Shown piece after piece: positions 26,272 through 35,159 of a stretch of DNA of 64,000 nt (positions within the stretch are counted from its first letter, which is position 1; each line of letters starts with the position of its first letter). Both the position numbers and the translations under genes were made by a program. The DNA is taken from contig CACFTI010000007.1 of assembly GCA_902569115.1 (NCBI GenBank), positions 18,277-82,276 on the forward strand, in the 5' to 3' direction. The DNA comes from an uncultured Verrucomicrobiota bacterium (lineage in GTDB: Bacteria; Verrucomicrobiota; Verrucomicrobiia; Opitutales; Seribacteraceae). The notes below the pieces were generated by a model that worked only from the letters and a program-made list of their open reading frames with translations, made no database searches and was not told where the DNA came from.

Positions 26272-27276
26272 TTACTTGATCAGCTTGCGAACAGCCAGGT
26301 TGTTCAGGCGGTGAGTGACTTCAATCACGCCATCGGTCACCGTTTTATTGTAGGTTCTTCCGTCGGTGGTATCCACTCCATGCCCCTTGACCGCCTTACG
26401 CAGAGGCTCAAGGGCAGGATCTTCGTGATGGAAAAGCTCAACAAAGACATGTTTTAATTTACCGGTAGGGGCATACGCAGCGAGCAGGGCACCGATCCAG
26501 CCATCATCGGTGGAGAGACATCCACGGGTAGTCTTGGCAGAGGCATGAAAGATGCCGAGGGCATCGGTCTTGGCAAGGTCCTTGACCACCTTTTCATTTT
26601 CCGCGATGGAAAGATCGGAATCTCCGCAATGGGCGGCATCGATCATTACCTTGAAGAATTTCTTTTTGATCTTTTTATTGATCCCATTCACCACCTTGGC
26701 AGCCTTGGCCGCATTGGTAAAGTTTTGGAATTCCACGCCGCGGAGGAATTCGAGATGCCACGCTTCGATCGGGCTCTTGTCGAGTGCACATTCCTTGTAG
26801 CAACGGGCATGAACATTGATCACTTGCTTAACGGCAGCATCAAAAGCTTTGCCCTTCAATTTCTTTCCGGCGAGCCACTCTTCAAAGGAAGTGGAGGACA
26901 CATGCTTGACCTTATACTTCTTGGCCACTTCAAGCCCGGCGTTGAGCATGCCAACGACGGCGTCCTCATCCTTCGGGTTGAGTGGATTGGCACCGCCAAC
27001 CATCATGATCAAATGAACTTCGAGCTTGAGAGCCTTGAGACCCTTAAACATATCCTGTAAATCCTTGGCATCGGTACCGGGAAAGAGGGTAACCTGTACG
27101 GTATCCAATTTCACAGGAGAGGTGCGGCAAAGCAGTCGTATGCCAGACACAATTTTAAGATCGCCCAAGCGGGTACGGGGTAATTTGCCGGACTCATCGG
27201 GAGCGAGTGCACCGACAAACATAAGATGTGTGGGGACAACCCCGATTTTTACTTTGGATTTGTTTTTGATTTCCAT
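26272..27276 (-). CDS. TIM-barrel protein, sugar isomerase-like, lysine-rich
   Basis: A 334-residue cytoplasmic protein that I only partly recognise. The strand/turn pattern is TIM-barrel-like with possible metal-ligand positions in the style of xylose-isomerase-like enzymes: IEAWHLEFLRGVEF near 160, FKVMIDAAHCGDSDL near 200, LGIFHASAKTTRGCLSTDDGW near 235 and KHVFVELFHHED near 270. The His/Glu/Asp content at these places supports a metal-dependent isomerase or epimerase. It is unusually rich in lysine (KKIKKKFFK; KYKVKHVSS). It stands alone between azurin and a sulfatase, on the opposite strand to the latter. No pathway is assigned. Confidence 0.65.
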   Translation of the reverse strand: MEIKNKSKVKIGVVPTHLMFVGALAPDESGKLPRTRLGDLKIVSGIRLLCRTSPVKLDTVQVTLFPGTDAKDLQDMFKGLKALKLEVHLIMMVGGANPLNPKDEDAVVGMLNAGLEVAKKYKVKHVSSTSFEEWLAGKKLKGKAFDAAVKQVINVHARCYKECALDKSPIEAWHLEFLRGVEFQNFTNAAKAAKVVNGINKKIKKKFFKVMIDAAHCGDSDLSIAENEKVVKDLAKTDALGIFHASAKTTRGCLSTDDGWIGALLAAYAPTGKLKHVFVELFHHEDPALEPLRKAVKGHGVDTTDGRTYNKTVTDGVIEVTHRLNNLAVRKLIK

Positions 27277-27417
27277 GACTATTTAAAAAAGTTTTGAGAT
27301 TGAGGGTAAATAAGTGGAGAAATCAATTCATTGATAAATCCAAGATTGAATCAAGGAAATAGTAGGGAGTGAAACTTTTATAGCGACATTTCCGATCCTC
27401 TGTTTTTTCTTCTTTGT

Positions 27418-28839
27418 ATGAAAAGTTTCCCAAGATATTTACTCGTTCTTTTGATCCAGTCATTCTTTTTGCTTTGCTTCCTTCAAGCGGACACAAAAGG
27501 AAAACCGAATATTGTGGTCATTCTATGCGATGATTTGGGGTACGGGGACTTGGCGTGTTATGGGCATCCCAAAATCAAAACGCCTTTCCTTGATCAAATG
27601 GCAAAAGATGGAATGCGGTTTACCGATTTTTACTCCACTGCTCCGGTTTGTTCTCCTTCCCGTGTAGGCTTGCTTACCGGCCGAAGTCCCAACCGTGCAG
27701 GTGTGTACGACTGGATCCCCGGCGGTAGGGATGTTCATATGCGGGAGTCCGAAATTACCATTCCTCAACTTTTGAAAAAAGCCGGTTATGCCACCTGTAT
27801 GAGTGGAAAGTGGCACTGCAATGGAAAATTTAATTCCCCTCAACAACCGCAACCTGATGATGCCGGATTTGATCACTGGTTTGCCACCCAGAACAATGCC
27901 AGTCCATCTCATGAAAACCCAAATAATTTTGTTCGCAATGGCGAGCCGGTCGGAGAACTCAAGGGATACAGTTGTCAACTGGTGGTGGATGAAGCTTTGG
28001 ACTGGTTGAAAGGAAAGCAGGCAAAGAAAAAGGAACAGCCGTTCTTTATGTATGTGGCTTTTCATGAGCCGCACGAACCGGTGGCCTCGCCCAAGAATAT
28101 GGTGGATCAGTATGATGGGATTGCGAGAAATCACGATGAAGCCCAGTACTTTGCCAATGTCACGAACTTGGACGCGGCGGTGGGCAAATTATTGAAGGCT
28201 CTGAAATTGATGAATTTGGATCAGAATACTTTGGTGATCTTTACCTCGGACAATGGACCGGAAACTTTGCTCCGATATGGACCCCGCTCGGGTAGATCCT
28301 TCGGGGTGGCCGATCCCTTGCGGGGAATGAAACTCTGGACGACGGAGGCCGGATTCCGGGTCGCGGGCATCATGCATTGGCCTGCACGGATCAAGCCCGG
28401 TCAGGTAAGTGGAGAAGTTGTGTCAGCTTTGGACTTCCTGCCTACTTTTTGCGATCTGGCGGGAGCAACGATTCCGACTACTCTGAAATTGGACGGAACC
28501 AGTTTTCTCCCCGCACTTGCGGGTAGGGGAGTGAAGCGAGAGAAGCCATTACTTTGGGTTTATTACAGTGCCCTGAATGAAAGACGGGTTGCGATGCGAG
28601 CTGGTAAGTGGAAGGTATTGGCCAAGATGAATTTTCTCAAGACCAAAACAATAAATCAGAAAAATGAATCAACAGCCAAGGGTGCCCAATTGTCTGACTT
28701 CCAGATCTTTGACCTTTCGCAGGATATTGATGAGAGCAAAAACCTCGCGGCAACCAATCCATCCAAGTTGAAGGAATTACAAAAGACCATGGAAATGCAC
28801 TATCGAGAACTGGTTAACGATTCCTATGTCTGGAAATAA
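27418..28839 (+). CDS. Sulfatase (type I, formylglycine-dependent), secreted
   Basis: A 473-residue exported sulfatase with signal peptide (RYLLVLLIQSFFLLCFLQA). The metal-binding NIVVILCDDLGYGDLACYG is followed by the formylglycine motif CSPSR in APVCSPSRVGLLTGRSPNR (near residue 78), SGKWHCNG (near 131) and FTSDNGPETLLRYG (near 278). The C-terminal domain has YYSALNERRVAMRAGKWKV, typical of arylsulfatase-A-like enzymes. It removes sulfate esters from an unidentified substrate outside the cytoplasm, after Cys-to-formylglycine conversion by a maturation enzyme not found in this window. The next gene starts 9 bases downstream. Confidence 0.93.
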   Translation: MKSFPRYLLVLLIQSFFLLCFLQADTKGKPNIVVILCDDLGYGDLACYGHPKIKTPFLDQMAKDGMRFTDFYSTAPVCSPSRVGLLTGRSPNRAGVYDWIPGGRDVHMRESEITIPQLLKKAGYATCMSGKWHCNGKFNSPQQPQPDDAGFDHWFATQNNASPSHENPNNFVRNGEPVGELKGYSCQLVVDEALDWLKGKQAKKKEQPFFMYVAFHEPHEPVASPKNMVDQYDGIARNHDEAQYFANVTNLDAAVGKLLKALKLMNLDQNTLVIFTSDNGPETLLRYGPRSGRSFGVADPLRGMKLWTTEAGFRVAGIMHWPARIKPGQVSGEVVSALDFLPTFCDLAGATIPTTLKLDGTSFLPALAGRGVKREKPLLWVYYSALNERRVAMRAGKWKVLAKMNFLKTKTINQKNESTAKGAQLSDFQIFDLSQDIDESKNLAATNPSKLKELQKTMEMHYRELVNDSYVWK

Positions 28840-28848
28840 GGAATCAAG

Positions 28849-30060
28849 GTGAAATTACTCATTGTCATGGCTATTGTAATCTTGGCCGAATTGTTGGGGC
28901 AAAAGGGAAATCCCCCAAAGCTAGATTGGCATAAGTCATACAATGGTACCGGCGAGGAGAGTCATCCCCATTATGTTATACAAACTAGTGATTTGGGCTT
29001 CTTGATGGTCGGCGAGACGGGATTTGTGGAAGATCGTTCCGCCAAAATATTCCTGGTTAAAACTGGTTCAGGAGGCAAGTTGCTGTGGCAAAAAGAATTT
29101 GGAAAGAGAGGATATAATCTGGGTAATTGTGTGGCGGAAGCAGATGATGGGAATTATCTAATTGCGGGAACCCTTAATTTTGATGCCGCTTTAATCAAAG
29201 TGGAAGCGAAGACGGGCAAAGCACTATGGTCGAAAACATGGAATCTCGGATCAGAAGATTCCTTTGAAGGACTCACCCTCTCACATGATGGAGGAATCGT
29301 ACTCACTGGATATCGGGATGGATTGGCAGAGGGAACATTTCTGAACTGGGGGAGGGGATTGGTTCTTAAAACCAATGAATACGGTCAGGAAGAATGGCGT
29401 AGGGATTTATCCGATTTCACTTCTTCCGGCTATCGAATCAAGCAGTCTGGCACAGGATTTGTACTCAGTATTCACCCAAAGGATGAAGAGAGCGAGAATT
29501 TCAATCTTTTATCACTTGATAATAAGGGCAAGGTGAAGTGGGCAAAATCGTATGGCGAAATTTTCTGGGGCTTTGATCAAAATAAGAAAGGTGAGATTCT
29601 TCTTGCAGGGCACACTCGAAAAACACCTTTGAGCAAAAACTTGGATGTGCAAATGAAGGAAATTGATAAGCAGGGAAGGGTGCAGTGGACAAAATTCTTC
29701 GGACAGCCCAGAGGATATGATGGAAAATGGATTCATGATGAGGTTTGGGGGGCAAGGGCTACTCCAGACGGGGGCTGGTTGGCGGTGGCTGGAACAGGTG
29801 ATGAAACTCGAAGGTATGAGGGACGGGGTCATCCATCCGGTCCCTCTGGCCAATGGAAGATTTATCTAATCAAAACGGATGCGATGGGGAACTTGCAGTG
29901 GGAAGGTGTCTATGGTTCGTTTGAAAACGATTGGGCTGGAGAAGATGTATGCATTACCGCAGATGGTGGGGCATTGGTGGCAAATGACTGCGGTGCATTT
30001 GGATTTACCAAGATATCTCCCTTCATTGTGAAGGGAAATGCTTACAAGTCTGGGAACTAA
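28849..30060 (+). CDS. Secreted beta-propeller-like protein, function unknown
   Basis: A 403-residue protein starting at a GTG (28849), 9 bases after the sulfatase stop, so probably translated from the same mRNA. A signal sequence (KLLIVMAIVILAELLGQ) is followed by about six to seven repeats of the form D-G-G-x-hydrophobic-x-x-G (SDLGFLMVGETG, DDGNYLIAGTL, HDGGIVLTGYRDG, PDGGWLAVAGTGDE, ADGGALVANDCG), each alternating with KTxxxGxxxWxKxxG blades. This is the PQQ-like/quinoprotein-type propeller repeat common in secreted proteins of PVC and Bacteroidota. There is no catalytic signature. It may bind a product or partner of the sulfatase (inference from linkage). Confidence 0.78.
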   Translation: MKLLIVMAIVILAELLGQKGNPPKLDWHKSYNGTGEESHPHYVIQTSDLGFLMVGETGFVEDRSAKIFLVKTGSGGKLLWQKEFGKRGYNLGNCVAEADDGNYLIAGTLNFDAALIKVEAKTGKALWSKTWNLGSEDSFEGLTLSHDGGIVLTGYRDGLAEGTFLNWGRGLVLKTNEYGQEEWRRDLSDFTSSGYRIKQSGTGFVLSIHPKDEESENFNLLSLDNKGKVKWAKSYGEIFWGFDQNKKGEILLAGHTRKTPLSKNLDVQMKEIDKQGRVQWTKFFGQPRGYDGKWIHDEVWGARATPDGGWLAVAGTGDETRRYEGRGHPSGPSGQWKIYLIKTDAMGNLQWEGVYGSFENDWAGEDVCITADGGALVANDCGAFGFTKISPFIVKGNAYKSGN

Positions 30061-30116
30061 GAAGGGCTGGATGTATTCGAATTAATTGGCGTTCTTTAAA
30101 ACTCAGGCCTCATCTT

Positions 30117-31748
30117 TTAGTCAGTGGGTAAGCCGTCCTTGAGCTGAGCGACATGGTAACTTGGATCATCGGGTAGTACCTGGATATCTACCATAGTGCC
30201 TGCTTTTTTAAGGAGGGCTCGGCAATTTGAGCTGATATGTCTTAACTTAACATTTTTCCCATTTTTATGGTAGCGCTCACCCAGTTTATGAATTGCTTCC
30301 AATCCGGAATGATCCCACACCCTGGAGTCTTTCATGTCCACGATGACAGATTCAGGGTCTTCTGCGGGGGAAAACCCAAGATTGAAATCAGAGACTGATC
30401 CAAAGAAAAGCGGGCCATGCAAGAAGTAAACTTTGGTTCCGTCCTCCTTTATCTCTGATTCCTTGTGGATATGCATGGCTGACTGCCAGGCAAAGCCCAG
30501 GGCTGAAACGATCACCCCACTGATGACCGCGAGGGCCAGGTTGTGAGTGATCACAGTAATTCCGGATACCAGGATGATTACGAATGCATCCGTCTTGGGG
30601 ATTTTACGAAGAATCCGCAAACTCGACCACTCGAAGGTACCAATCACCACCATGAACATAACCCCGGTCAAGGCGGCCAGGGGAATTTTTTCAATCAAGG
30701 AGCTGGCAAAAAGAATGAAGGCGAGGAGGAAAAGGCCGGCGGCAATGCCGGATAGGCGTCCGCGTCCTCCTGAGCGGATGTTGATGATACTCTGGCCGAT
30801 CATCGCACAGCCTCCCATTCCGCCAAAAAAACCGGTGACGACATTGGCAATCCCCTGTCCGAGGCATTCACGGGTGCTGTTACCTCGAGTTTCCGTTAAT
30901 TCATCAATCAGGGTTAAAGTCATCAGGGATTCGATAAGGCCGACAGCCGCTAAAATAAATGCAAACGGAGCGATGAAAACGAGCGTATCCAAGGTAAAGG
31001 GGATACTGAAACTCACCAGAGAAGGAAGCTCACCTCCAATCGAAGCCATATCTCGTACTACCAAAGTGTCCAGGTCGAGCCCAATTACGATTAAACTGAC
31101 CGTGCCAATGGCGGCAAGCGAGGAGGGGAACTGGGTTGTGATTTTAGGGAGTAGAAAAATGATCGCCATGGTCAGGGCGATGAGCCCTCCCATCAAATAA
31201 AGGTCGTTGCCGACCAACCAGGCAGATCCGGGGGTGGTCGGGCTTTCTGTAAACATCGGGAACTGGGCCTCGAAAATTACGATAGCCAATCCATTGACAA
31301 ATCCAAACATCACCGGCTGTGGGATCAGGCGCACAAAGCGACCCAGTTTTAAGCATCCACATCCGATCTGTATGATTCCCATTAGAATGACTGTGGCAAA
31401 GAGATATTGTACTCCCATATCGCTTCCAAGCCCCAGAGCTTCTCCTCTTTCATTTCCTAGGATAACCAGAGACACCATAATCACGGCAAGAGCTCCGGTA
31501 GCTCCCGAGATCATGCCCGGTCTTCCCCCCAAAACTGCCGTGATCAGGCAGATCATAAAGGCGGCGTATAATCCGATAATTGGAGATACTCCGGCAATGA
31601 TGGCAAAGGCCACGGCTTCGGGAACCAAAGCCAATGCTACGGTCAGACCCGAGAGAAGATCGTCTTTGGTCTGGATACGGTTACCAAACTTTCGATAAAT
31701 TAATTTGAACACGGTATGGATGATTTTGGGTGGAAAACGAGGCACCAA
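30117..31748 (-). CDS. SulP-family inorganic anion transporter with STAS domain
   Basis: A 543-residue inner-membrane protein with about 10-14 transmembrane helices. The SulP signature region lies near the N-terminus (LLSGLTVALALVPEAVAFAI.AGVSPIIGLYAAF), followed by the GxRPGMISGATGA segment and the conserved GGMGGCAMIGQSIINIRSGGRGR. The C-terminal STAS domain (about 415-535) contains VIVDMKDSRVWDHSGLEAIHKL. SulP proteins carry sulfate, bicarbonate or other anions. Export or uptake of sulfate released by the sulfatases is an attractive idea but not shown. The start is uncertain: the track uses TTG at 31748, GTG codons follow at 31745 and 31712, and none has a good ribosome-binding site. Confidence 0.9.
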   Translation of the reverse strand: MVPRFPPKIIHTVFKLIYRKFGNRIQTKDDLLSGLTVALALVPEAVAFAIIAGVSPIIGLYAAFMICLITAVLGGRPGMISGATGALAVIMVSLVILGNERGEALGLGSDMGVQYLFATVILMGIIQIGCGCLKLGRFVRLIPQPVMFGFVNGLAIVIFEAQFPMFTESPTTPGSAWLVGNDLYLMGGLIALTMAIIFLLPKITTQFPSSLAAIGTVSLIVIGLDLDTLVVRDMASIGGELPSLVSFSIPFTLDTLVFIAPFAFILAAVGLIESLMTLTLIDELTETRGNSTRECLGQGIANVVTGFFGGMGGCAMIGQSIINIRSGGRGRLSGIAAGLFLLAFILFASSLIEKIPLAALTGVMFMVVIGTFEWSSLRILRKIPKTDAFVIILVSGITVITHNLALAVISGVIVSALGFAWQSAMHIHKESEIKEDGTKVYFLHGPLFFGSVSDFNLGFSPAEDPESVIVDMKDSRVWDHSGLEAIHKLGERYHKNGKNVKLRHISSNCRALLKKAGTMVDIQVLPDDPSYHVAQLKDGLPTD

Positions 31749-31920
31749 GCAATCGATGAATCAAGAAAAGAAGTTCCCTGATTTTTAAACCACTCAGCAC
31801 CTGTGCAAAAATGAGCACAAAGATTGAATAGTAGACTAGATTTGTTTTTTGAACAAGCAGATCTCTTGGGATTCTTTTTTGGGTTCGACTTGGACATACG
31901 ATCCATCAACCTAGCGATTC

Positions 31921-32781
31921 ATGATAAAAACCATCATTACTCATCCCGGAGGAGCTCATAAAGATGATTTCCTTGCTTGTTCAGTCCTACTATCGAATCA
32001 TCCCGTTTCCATTTTTAGGCGTGACCCAACTGAGCAGGAATTGGAGGATCCTGAGGTTGCGGTTGTCGATATTGGGCATCGGCATGATCCCGACCTAAAC
32101 AATTTTGATCATCATCAGTTGCCCCGCGATCATGAGCCGACCTGTGCTCTTTCCCTGGTTTTACAAAAGTTTGAAATTTATGAGGACACTAAGGAGTTTT
32201 GCAGTTGGTTGGAGACCACTGAGTGGTTTGACTGCAGGGGACCACATGATACCGCTGAATGGTTGGGCGTCGACCGGGAGGCTATGGCCAAGTTGAATTC
32301 ACCACTGGATGTCACCATGTTTCAAGCCTTTGCTAAGCAAAAAGAACATCATTCGGGAGAGCCCGTCTGGGAGGTTATGAAAATGATGGGGACGGATCTC
32401 GTTCAATATGTCAATGGACTGCGGGGTAGAATCAATCAGGTTGCCAAGATTGAAGAGTTCTGGGATCTGGGGCAGGGCGAAGATATGATTAAGGTCGCAT
32501 TTGTTCCCCGGACTGAGCCGGAGGTAGAGGAAGCGTCGGGAGGATTGGCTTGGAGGATTAAGGAGCTGGGGCTGGAAGAGGAAGTGGTTGCGGTGGTCTA
32601 TCCAGACAGCAGAGGCGGGGGCTATGGGATGCGAAGGTACGACGATAATTTGGCATTGGATTTCAGTCAATTATCAGAGCAGCCGGATGTTCATTTCACC
32701 CACAACCGTGGATTTATTGCCAAAACCTCCACCACCGAAGTTTCCAGACTCAAGGAACTTCTTCTTTTGGCAAAGGTCTAG
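31921..32781 (+). CDS. MYG1/UPF0160-family metal-dependent hydrolase (putative 3'-5' exonuclease)
   Basis: A 286-residue protein close to the length of the MYG1 family. It starts with the metal-ligand motif THPGGAHKDDFLACSVL, then VVDIGHRHDPDLNNFDHHQ (the DHH-type site near residue 60), and it ends with HFTHNRGFIAKT, the family's conserved C-terminal block. Eukaryotic MYG1 is a 3'-5' RNA exonuclease; bacterial members are largely unstudied and related to DHH/DHHA1 phosphoesterases. The SulP gene is divergent with 172 bases between the starts. Confidence 0.82.
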   Translation: MIKTIITHPGGAHKDDFLACSVLLSNHPVSIFRRDPTEQELEDPEVAVVDIGHRHDPDLNNFDHHQLPRDHEPTCALSLVLQKFEIYEDTKEFCSWLETTEWFDCRGPHDTAEWLGVDREAMAKLNSPLDVTMFQAFAKQKEHHSGEPVWEVMKMMGTDLVQYVNGLRGRINQVAKIEEFWDLGQGEDMIKVAFVPRTEPEVEEASGGLAWRIKELGLEEEVVAVVYPDSRGGGYGMRRYDDNLALDFSQLSEQPDVHFTHNRGFIAKTSTTEVSRLKELLLLAKV

Positions 32782-32796
32782 GGAAAGCCCCTTAAG

Positions 32797-33012
32797 TTAG
32801 AAAAAATTGGTGTAAATCAATCCTCCGCCCAGGATGAATACTTGCGGGAGAAAATTTAAAATGATGCTTTTTTCCTTCCAGGCAAAGCCGACAACGCTCC
32901 AGGTACAGGCCCCGATCAAATGAATGATTACATTCAGGGGATGAATGTTTAACGCATGAAGACATATCGCCGAGACGATGGTCATGGCACTGAAATATTT
33001 TAGGAAAACCAT
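32797..33012 (-). CDS. Small two-to-three-helix membrane protein
   Basis: A 71-residue protein from the ATG at 33012: KYFSAMTIVSAICLHALNI, then PLNVIIHLIGACTWSVVGFAW, a basic KEKS turn and ILNFLPQVFILGGGLIYTNFF. The pattern of short helices with a mid-protein W and a positively charged loop resembles small conserved DUF6552-like inner-membrane proteins, though I am not certain of the family. The overlapping 84-aa frame (32792-33046) lacks such periodic hydrophobicity. It lies between the MYG1-like gene (convergent) and the ABC-F gene. Confidence 0.6.
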   Translation of the reverse strand: MVFLKYFSAMTIVSAICLHALNIHPLNVIIHLIGACTWSVVGFAWKEKSIILNFLPQVFILGGGLIYTNFF

Positions 33013-33072
33013 TTACTCTTTTTAAATAGAGGATACTGAAAGCCAAGTCTCAGATAAGAGCCAAAGTGTTTT

Positions 33073-35010
33073 TTAGGAATCCAGTTCCAGGAGCTTTTCG
33101 GTCTCGATCTCCCATTCGTAATTACGTTGCTGTAGCTTACGGGCCAGTCGTGCCGCCTCAGCATTAAGCTCTTTGGCTTTTTCAGAATCGTTATAGGAAT
33201 CAGGATTGGCTAATTCAGCATGGCAGGTTTTTTCTTCCTCTTCCAATTGCATGATCTCCTTCTCCAATTTTCTTACTTTGTCTTCCAGTTTTCCTTTCTC
33301 AGCTTTTTTCTTTTCCCTCTCCTGAGAGCGCAGTCGTCGTTTTTCTTTTGCACTGAGAGCCCTTTCTCCAGTTGGTGAGTCGGCATCTTGTTCAGGTCTC
33401 GCATTTTTTAGACCTTCGATCAGCCCGGACTGGGCATCGGTCGATCCGGATTTCCATAGATAGTAGTCATAATTACCGGCAAAGTTGGTGATTTTTCCTG
33501 ACTCGATACGGATGGTACGTTTTCCCAGAGCCCGGATGAAATGAACATCATGGCTCACGAAAATCAGAGTCCCCGTGTAATTACGCAATGCCTGGATGAC
33601 GGCATCGATACTCGCCATATCCAGGTGTGTGGTCGGTTCATCGAGCAGAAGAAAGTTGGGAGGAGAGAGTAACAGTTTAACCAGGGCGAGCCTGCTTTTT
33701 TCACCCCCGCTCAGTACTTTAACTTTTTTAAAAACATCATCCCCCCGGAAAAGAAAGGCTCCAAGAAGTGTCCGTGCATCCTGTTCATGAACTTTGGAGT
33801 CAGTGTTATGCGTAGCTTCATCGACTACGCTTCTTTCAAGATCAAGAACCTCAACCCGTTGCTGAGAGAAATAACCAACCGAAACATTGTGGCCCAATTC
33901 CCGCGAACCTTTCTCGATGGCTACCAGATCCGCCAGGATTTTGAGCAGAGTCGATTTCCCTGCTCCATTGGGACCGACCAAGGCAATACGCTCCTGCTTT
34001 TCGACCTCTAGATTCAGGTCTGAGTATACCAGGTGGTCGCCGTAGGCCTGCCTTACCTGTTTGAGTGTGGCCACCCGCTGCCCACTTCGTGGAGGTTGCG
34101 GGAAAGTAAAGGAAATAGTGGCATCCGCCTCTTCCGGTGGATCAATTCTTTCCATTTTCTCGAGGGTCTTAATCCGTGCCTGGGCTTGCGATGCCTTGGA
34201 TGCCTTTGCCCGAAAACGTCGGATAAAATCCTCATGATGGGCAATCTCTCTTTGTTGGTTTCGATAGGCCGCCAGGTGTTGAGCTTCACGCTCTTTTTTC
34301 TGGACCAGGAAATTTTCAAAATTTCCGGGATATCGGAACAGCTTACGGTTGCTGATTTCTAGAATGCCGGAGCAGATTGAGTTGAGGAAGGCACGATCGT
34401 GAGAAATCGTAAGGACGGAACCCGAGAATTTTTGAACCTGTGCCTGAAACCATCCCAGCGTTTCCAGGTCCAGGTGATTGGTCGGTTCGTCCAGCATCAG
34501 CAGATCCGGTTCCATTACCAGGAGACGGGCGAGATGGGCCCGCATAATCCAGCCGCCGCTGAGGGTATGGGCTGGTTGATTGAAGTCTTCCTGATGAAAA
34601 GCAAGACCGCTGAGAATTTTCTTGGCCTTGGCTTCAAGATTGTAGCCTTCCATTTCCGTGAATTTTTCCTGGGCTTCCAAACGATCCTGACTATTGGGGT
34701 CAGTATCTTCCCTTAAGACCTTCAGGACTTTGGCTAATTCCGGGGTAACCGATGTCGCCAATTCCAACACCGTCTCTTCCCCGGTCGGGGCACTTTCCTG
34801 GGGTAGGTAACCAATGCGGGTACCTCGTTCCCATTCGATTTTTCCTTCATCCTCGTCCACTTCTCCGAGCAGAATCGAAAACAGAGTGGTTTTGCCGGCT
34901 CCGTTTGCTCCGACTAATCCGATTTTTTCCCCTCTCATCATTCGCAGGGATACTTCCCGAAAGAGAATTTTCGGTCCGTAGCGTTTGCTGATTTTGGATA
35001 GTGTAAGCAT
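33073..35010 (-). CDS. ABC-F family ATPase
   Basis: A 645-residue soluble protein with two ABC domains and no membrane segment. Domain 1 (about 1-255) has GANGAGKTTLF, the signature LSGGWIMRAHLARLL and [16 protein letters not shown]. The linker (about 240-300, charged helices with KKEREAQHLAAYRNQQREIAHHEDFIRRF) is the P-site tRNA-interaction motif region of ABC-F. Domain 2 (about 310-525) has GPNGAGKSTLLKIL, LSGGEKSRLALVKLL and LLLDEPTTHLDM. A charged C-terminal coiled coil (about 555-640) ends it, as in Uup/YheS-like members. ABC-F proteins act on the ribosome (translation factors or antibiotic protection). It is a paralogue of 53436-55331. Confidence 0.93.
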   Translation of the reverse strand: MLTLSKISKRYGPKILFREVSLRMMRGEKIGLVGANGAGKTTLFSILLGEVDEDEGKIEWERGTRIGYLPQESAPTGEETVLELATSVTPELAKVLKVLREDTDPNSQDRLEAQEKFTEMEGYNLEAKAKKILSGLAFHQEDFNQPAHTLSGGWIMRAHLARLLVMEPDLLMLDEPTNHLDLETLGWFQAQVQKFSGSVLTISHDRAFLNSICSGILEISNRKLFRYPGNFENFLVQKKEREAQHLAAYRNQQREIAHHEDFIRRFRAKASKASQAQARIKTLEKMERIDPPEEADATISFTFPQPPRSGQRVATLKQVRQAYGDHLVYSDLNLEVEKQERIALVGPNGAGKSTLLKILADLVAIEKGSRELGHNVSVGYFSQQRVEVLDLERSVVDEATHNTDSKVHEQDARTLLGAFLFRGDDVFKKVKVLSGGEKSRLALVKLLLSPPNFLLLDEPTTHLDMASIDAVIQALRNYTGTLIFVSHDVHFIRALGKRTIRIESGKITNFAGNYDYYLWKSGSTDAQSGLIEGLKNARPEQDADSPTGERALSAKEKRRLRSQEREKKKAEKGKLEDKVRKLEKEIMQLEEEEKTCHAELANPDSYNDSEKAKELNAEAARLARKLQQRNYEWEIETEKLLELDS

Positions 35011-35159
35011 TGAAAAAACGAACAGGCTTGCAGATGATGGGAATTTGGCAAAGCAATTTGGAGAGGGAATCAGTTTGGACCCGATTTGTAGACTTATGAT
35101 TTGGGCAGTTTTTAGGTTTTTACCTTTTCTTGTTTCTTTTTTACAGCTAGTGAGGGTGT

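Noticed and set aside
26545-27060. 171-aa plus-strand ORF opposite the TIM-barrel gene
   Set aside because: Antisense shadow; the minus-strand gene has a coherent barrel pattern.
27523-28134. 203-aa minus-strand ORF opposite a sulfatase
   Set aside because: Lies wholly within the sulfatase coding region and has no features of its own.
30547-31200. 217-aa plus-strand ORF opposite the SulP transporter
   Set aside because: Antisense shadow with a Pro/Ile/Arg-rich reading of a transmembrane gene. No recognisable domain.
32792-33046. 84-aa alternative frame over the small membrane protein
   Set aside because: The overlapping 71-aa frame (32797-33012) has three regular hydrophobic segments; this one does not.
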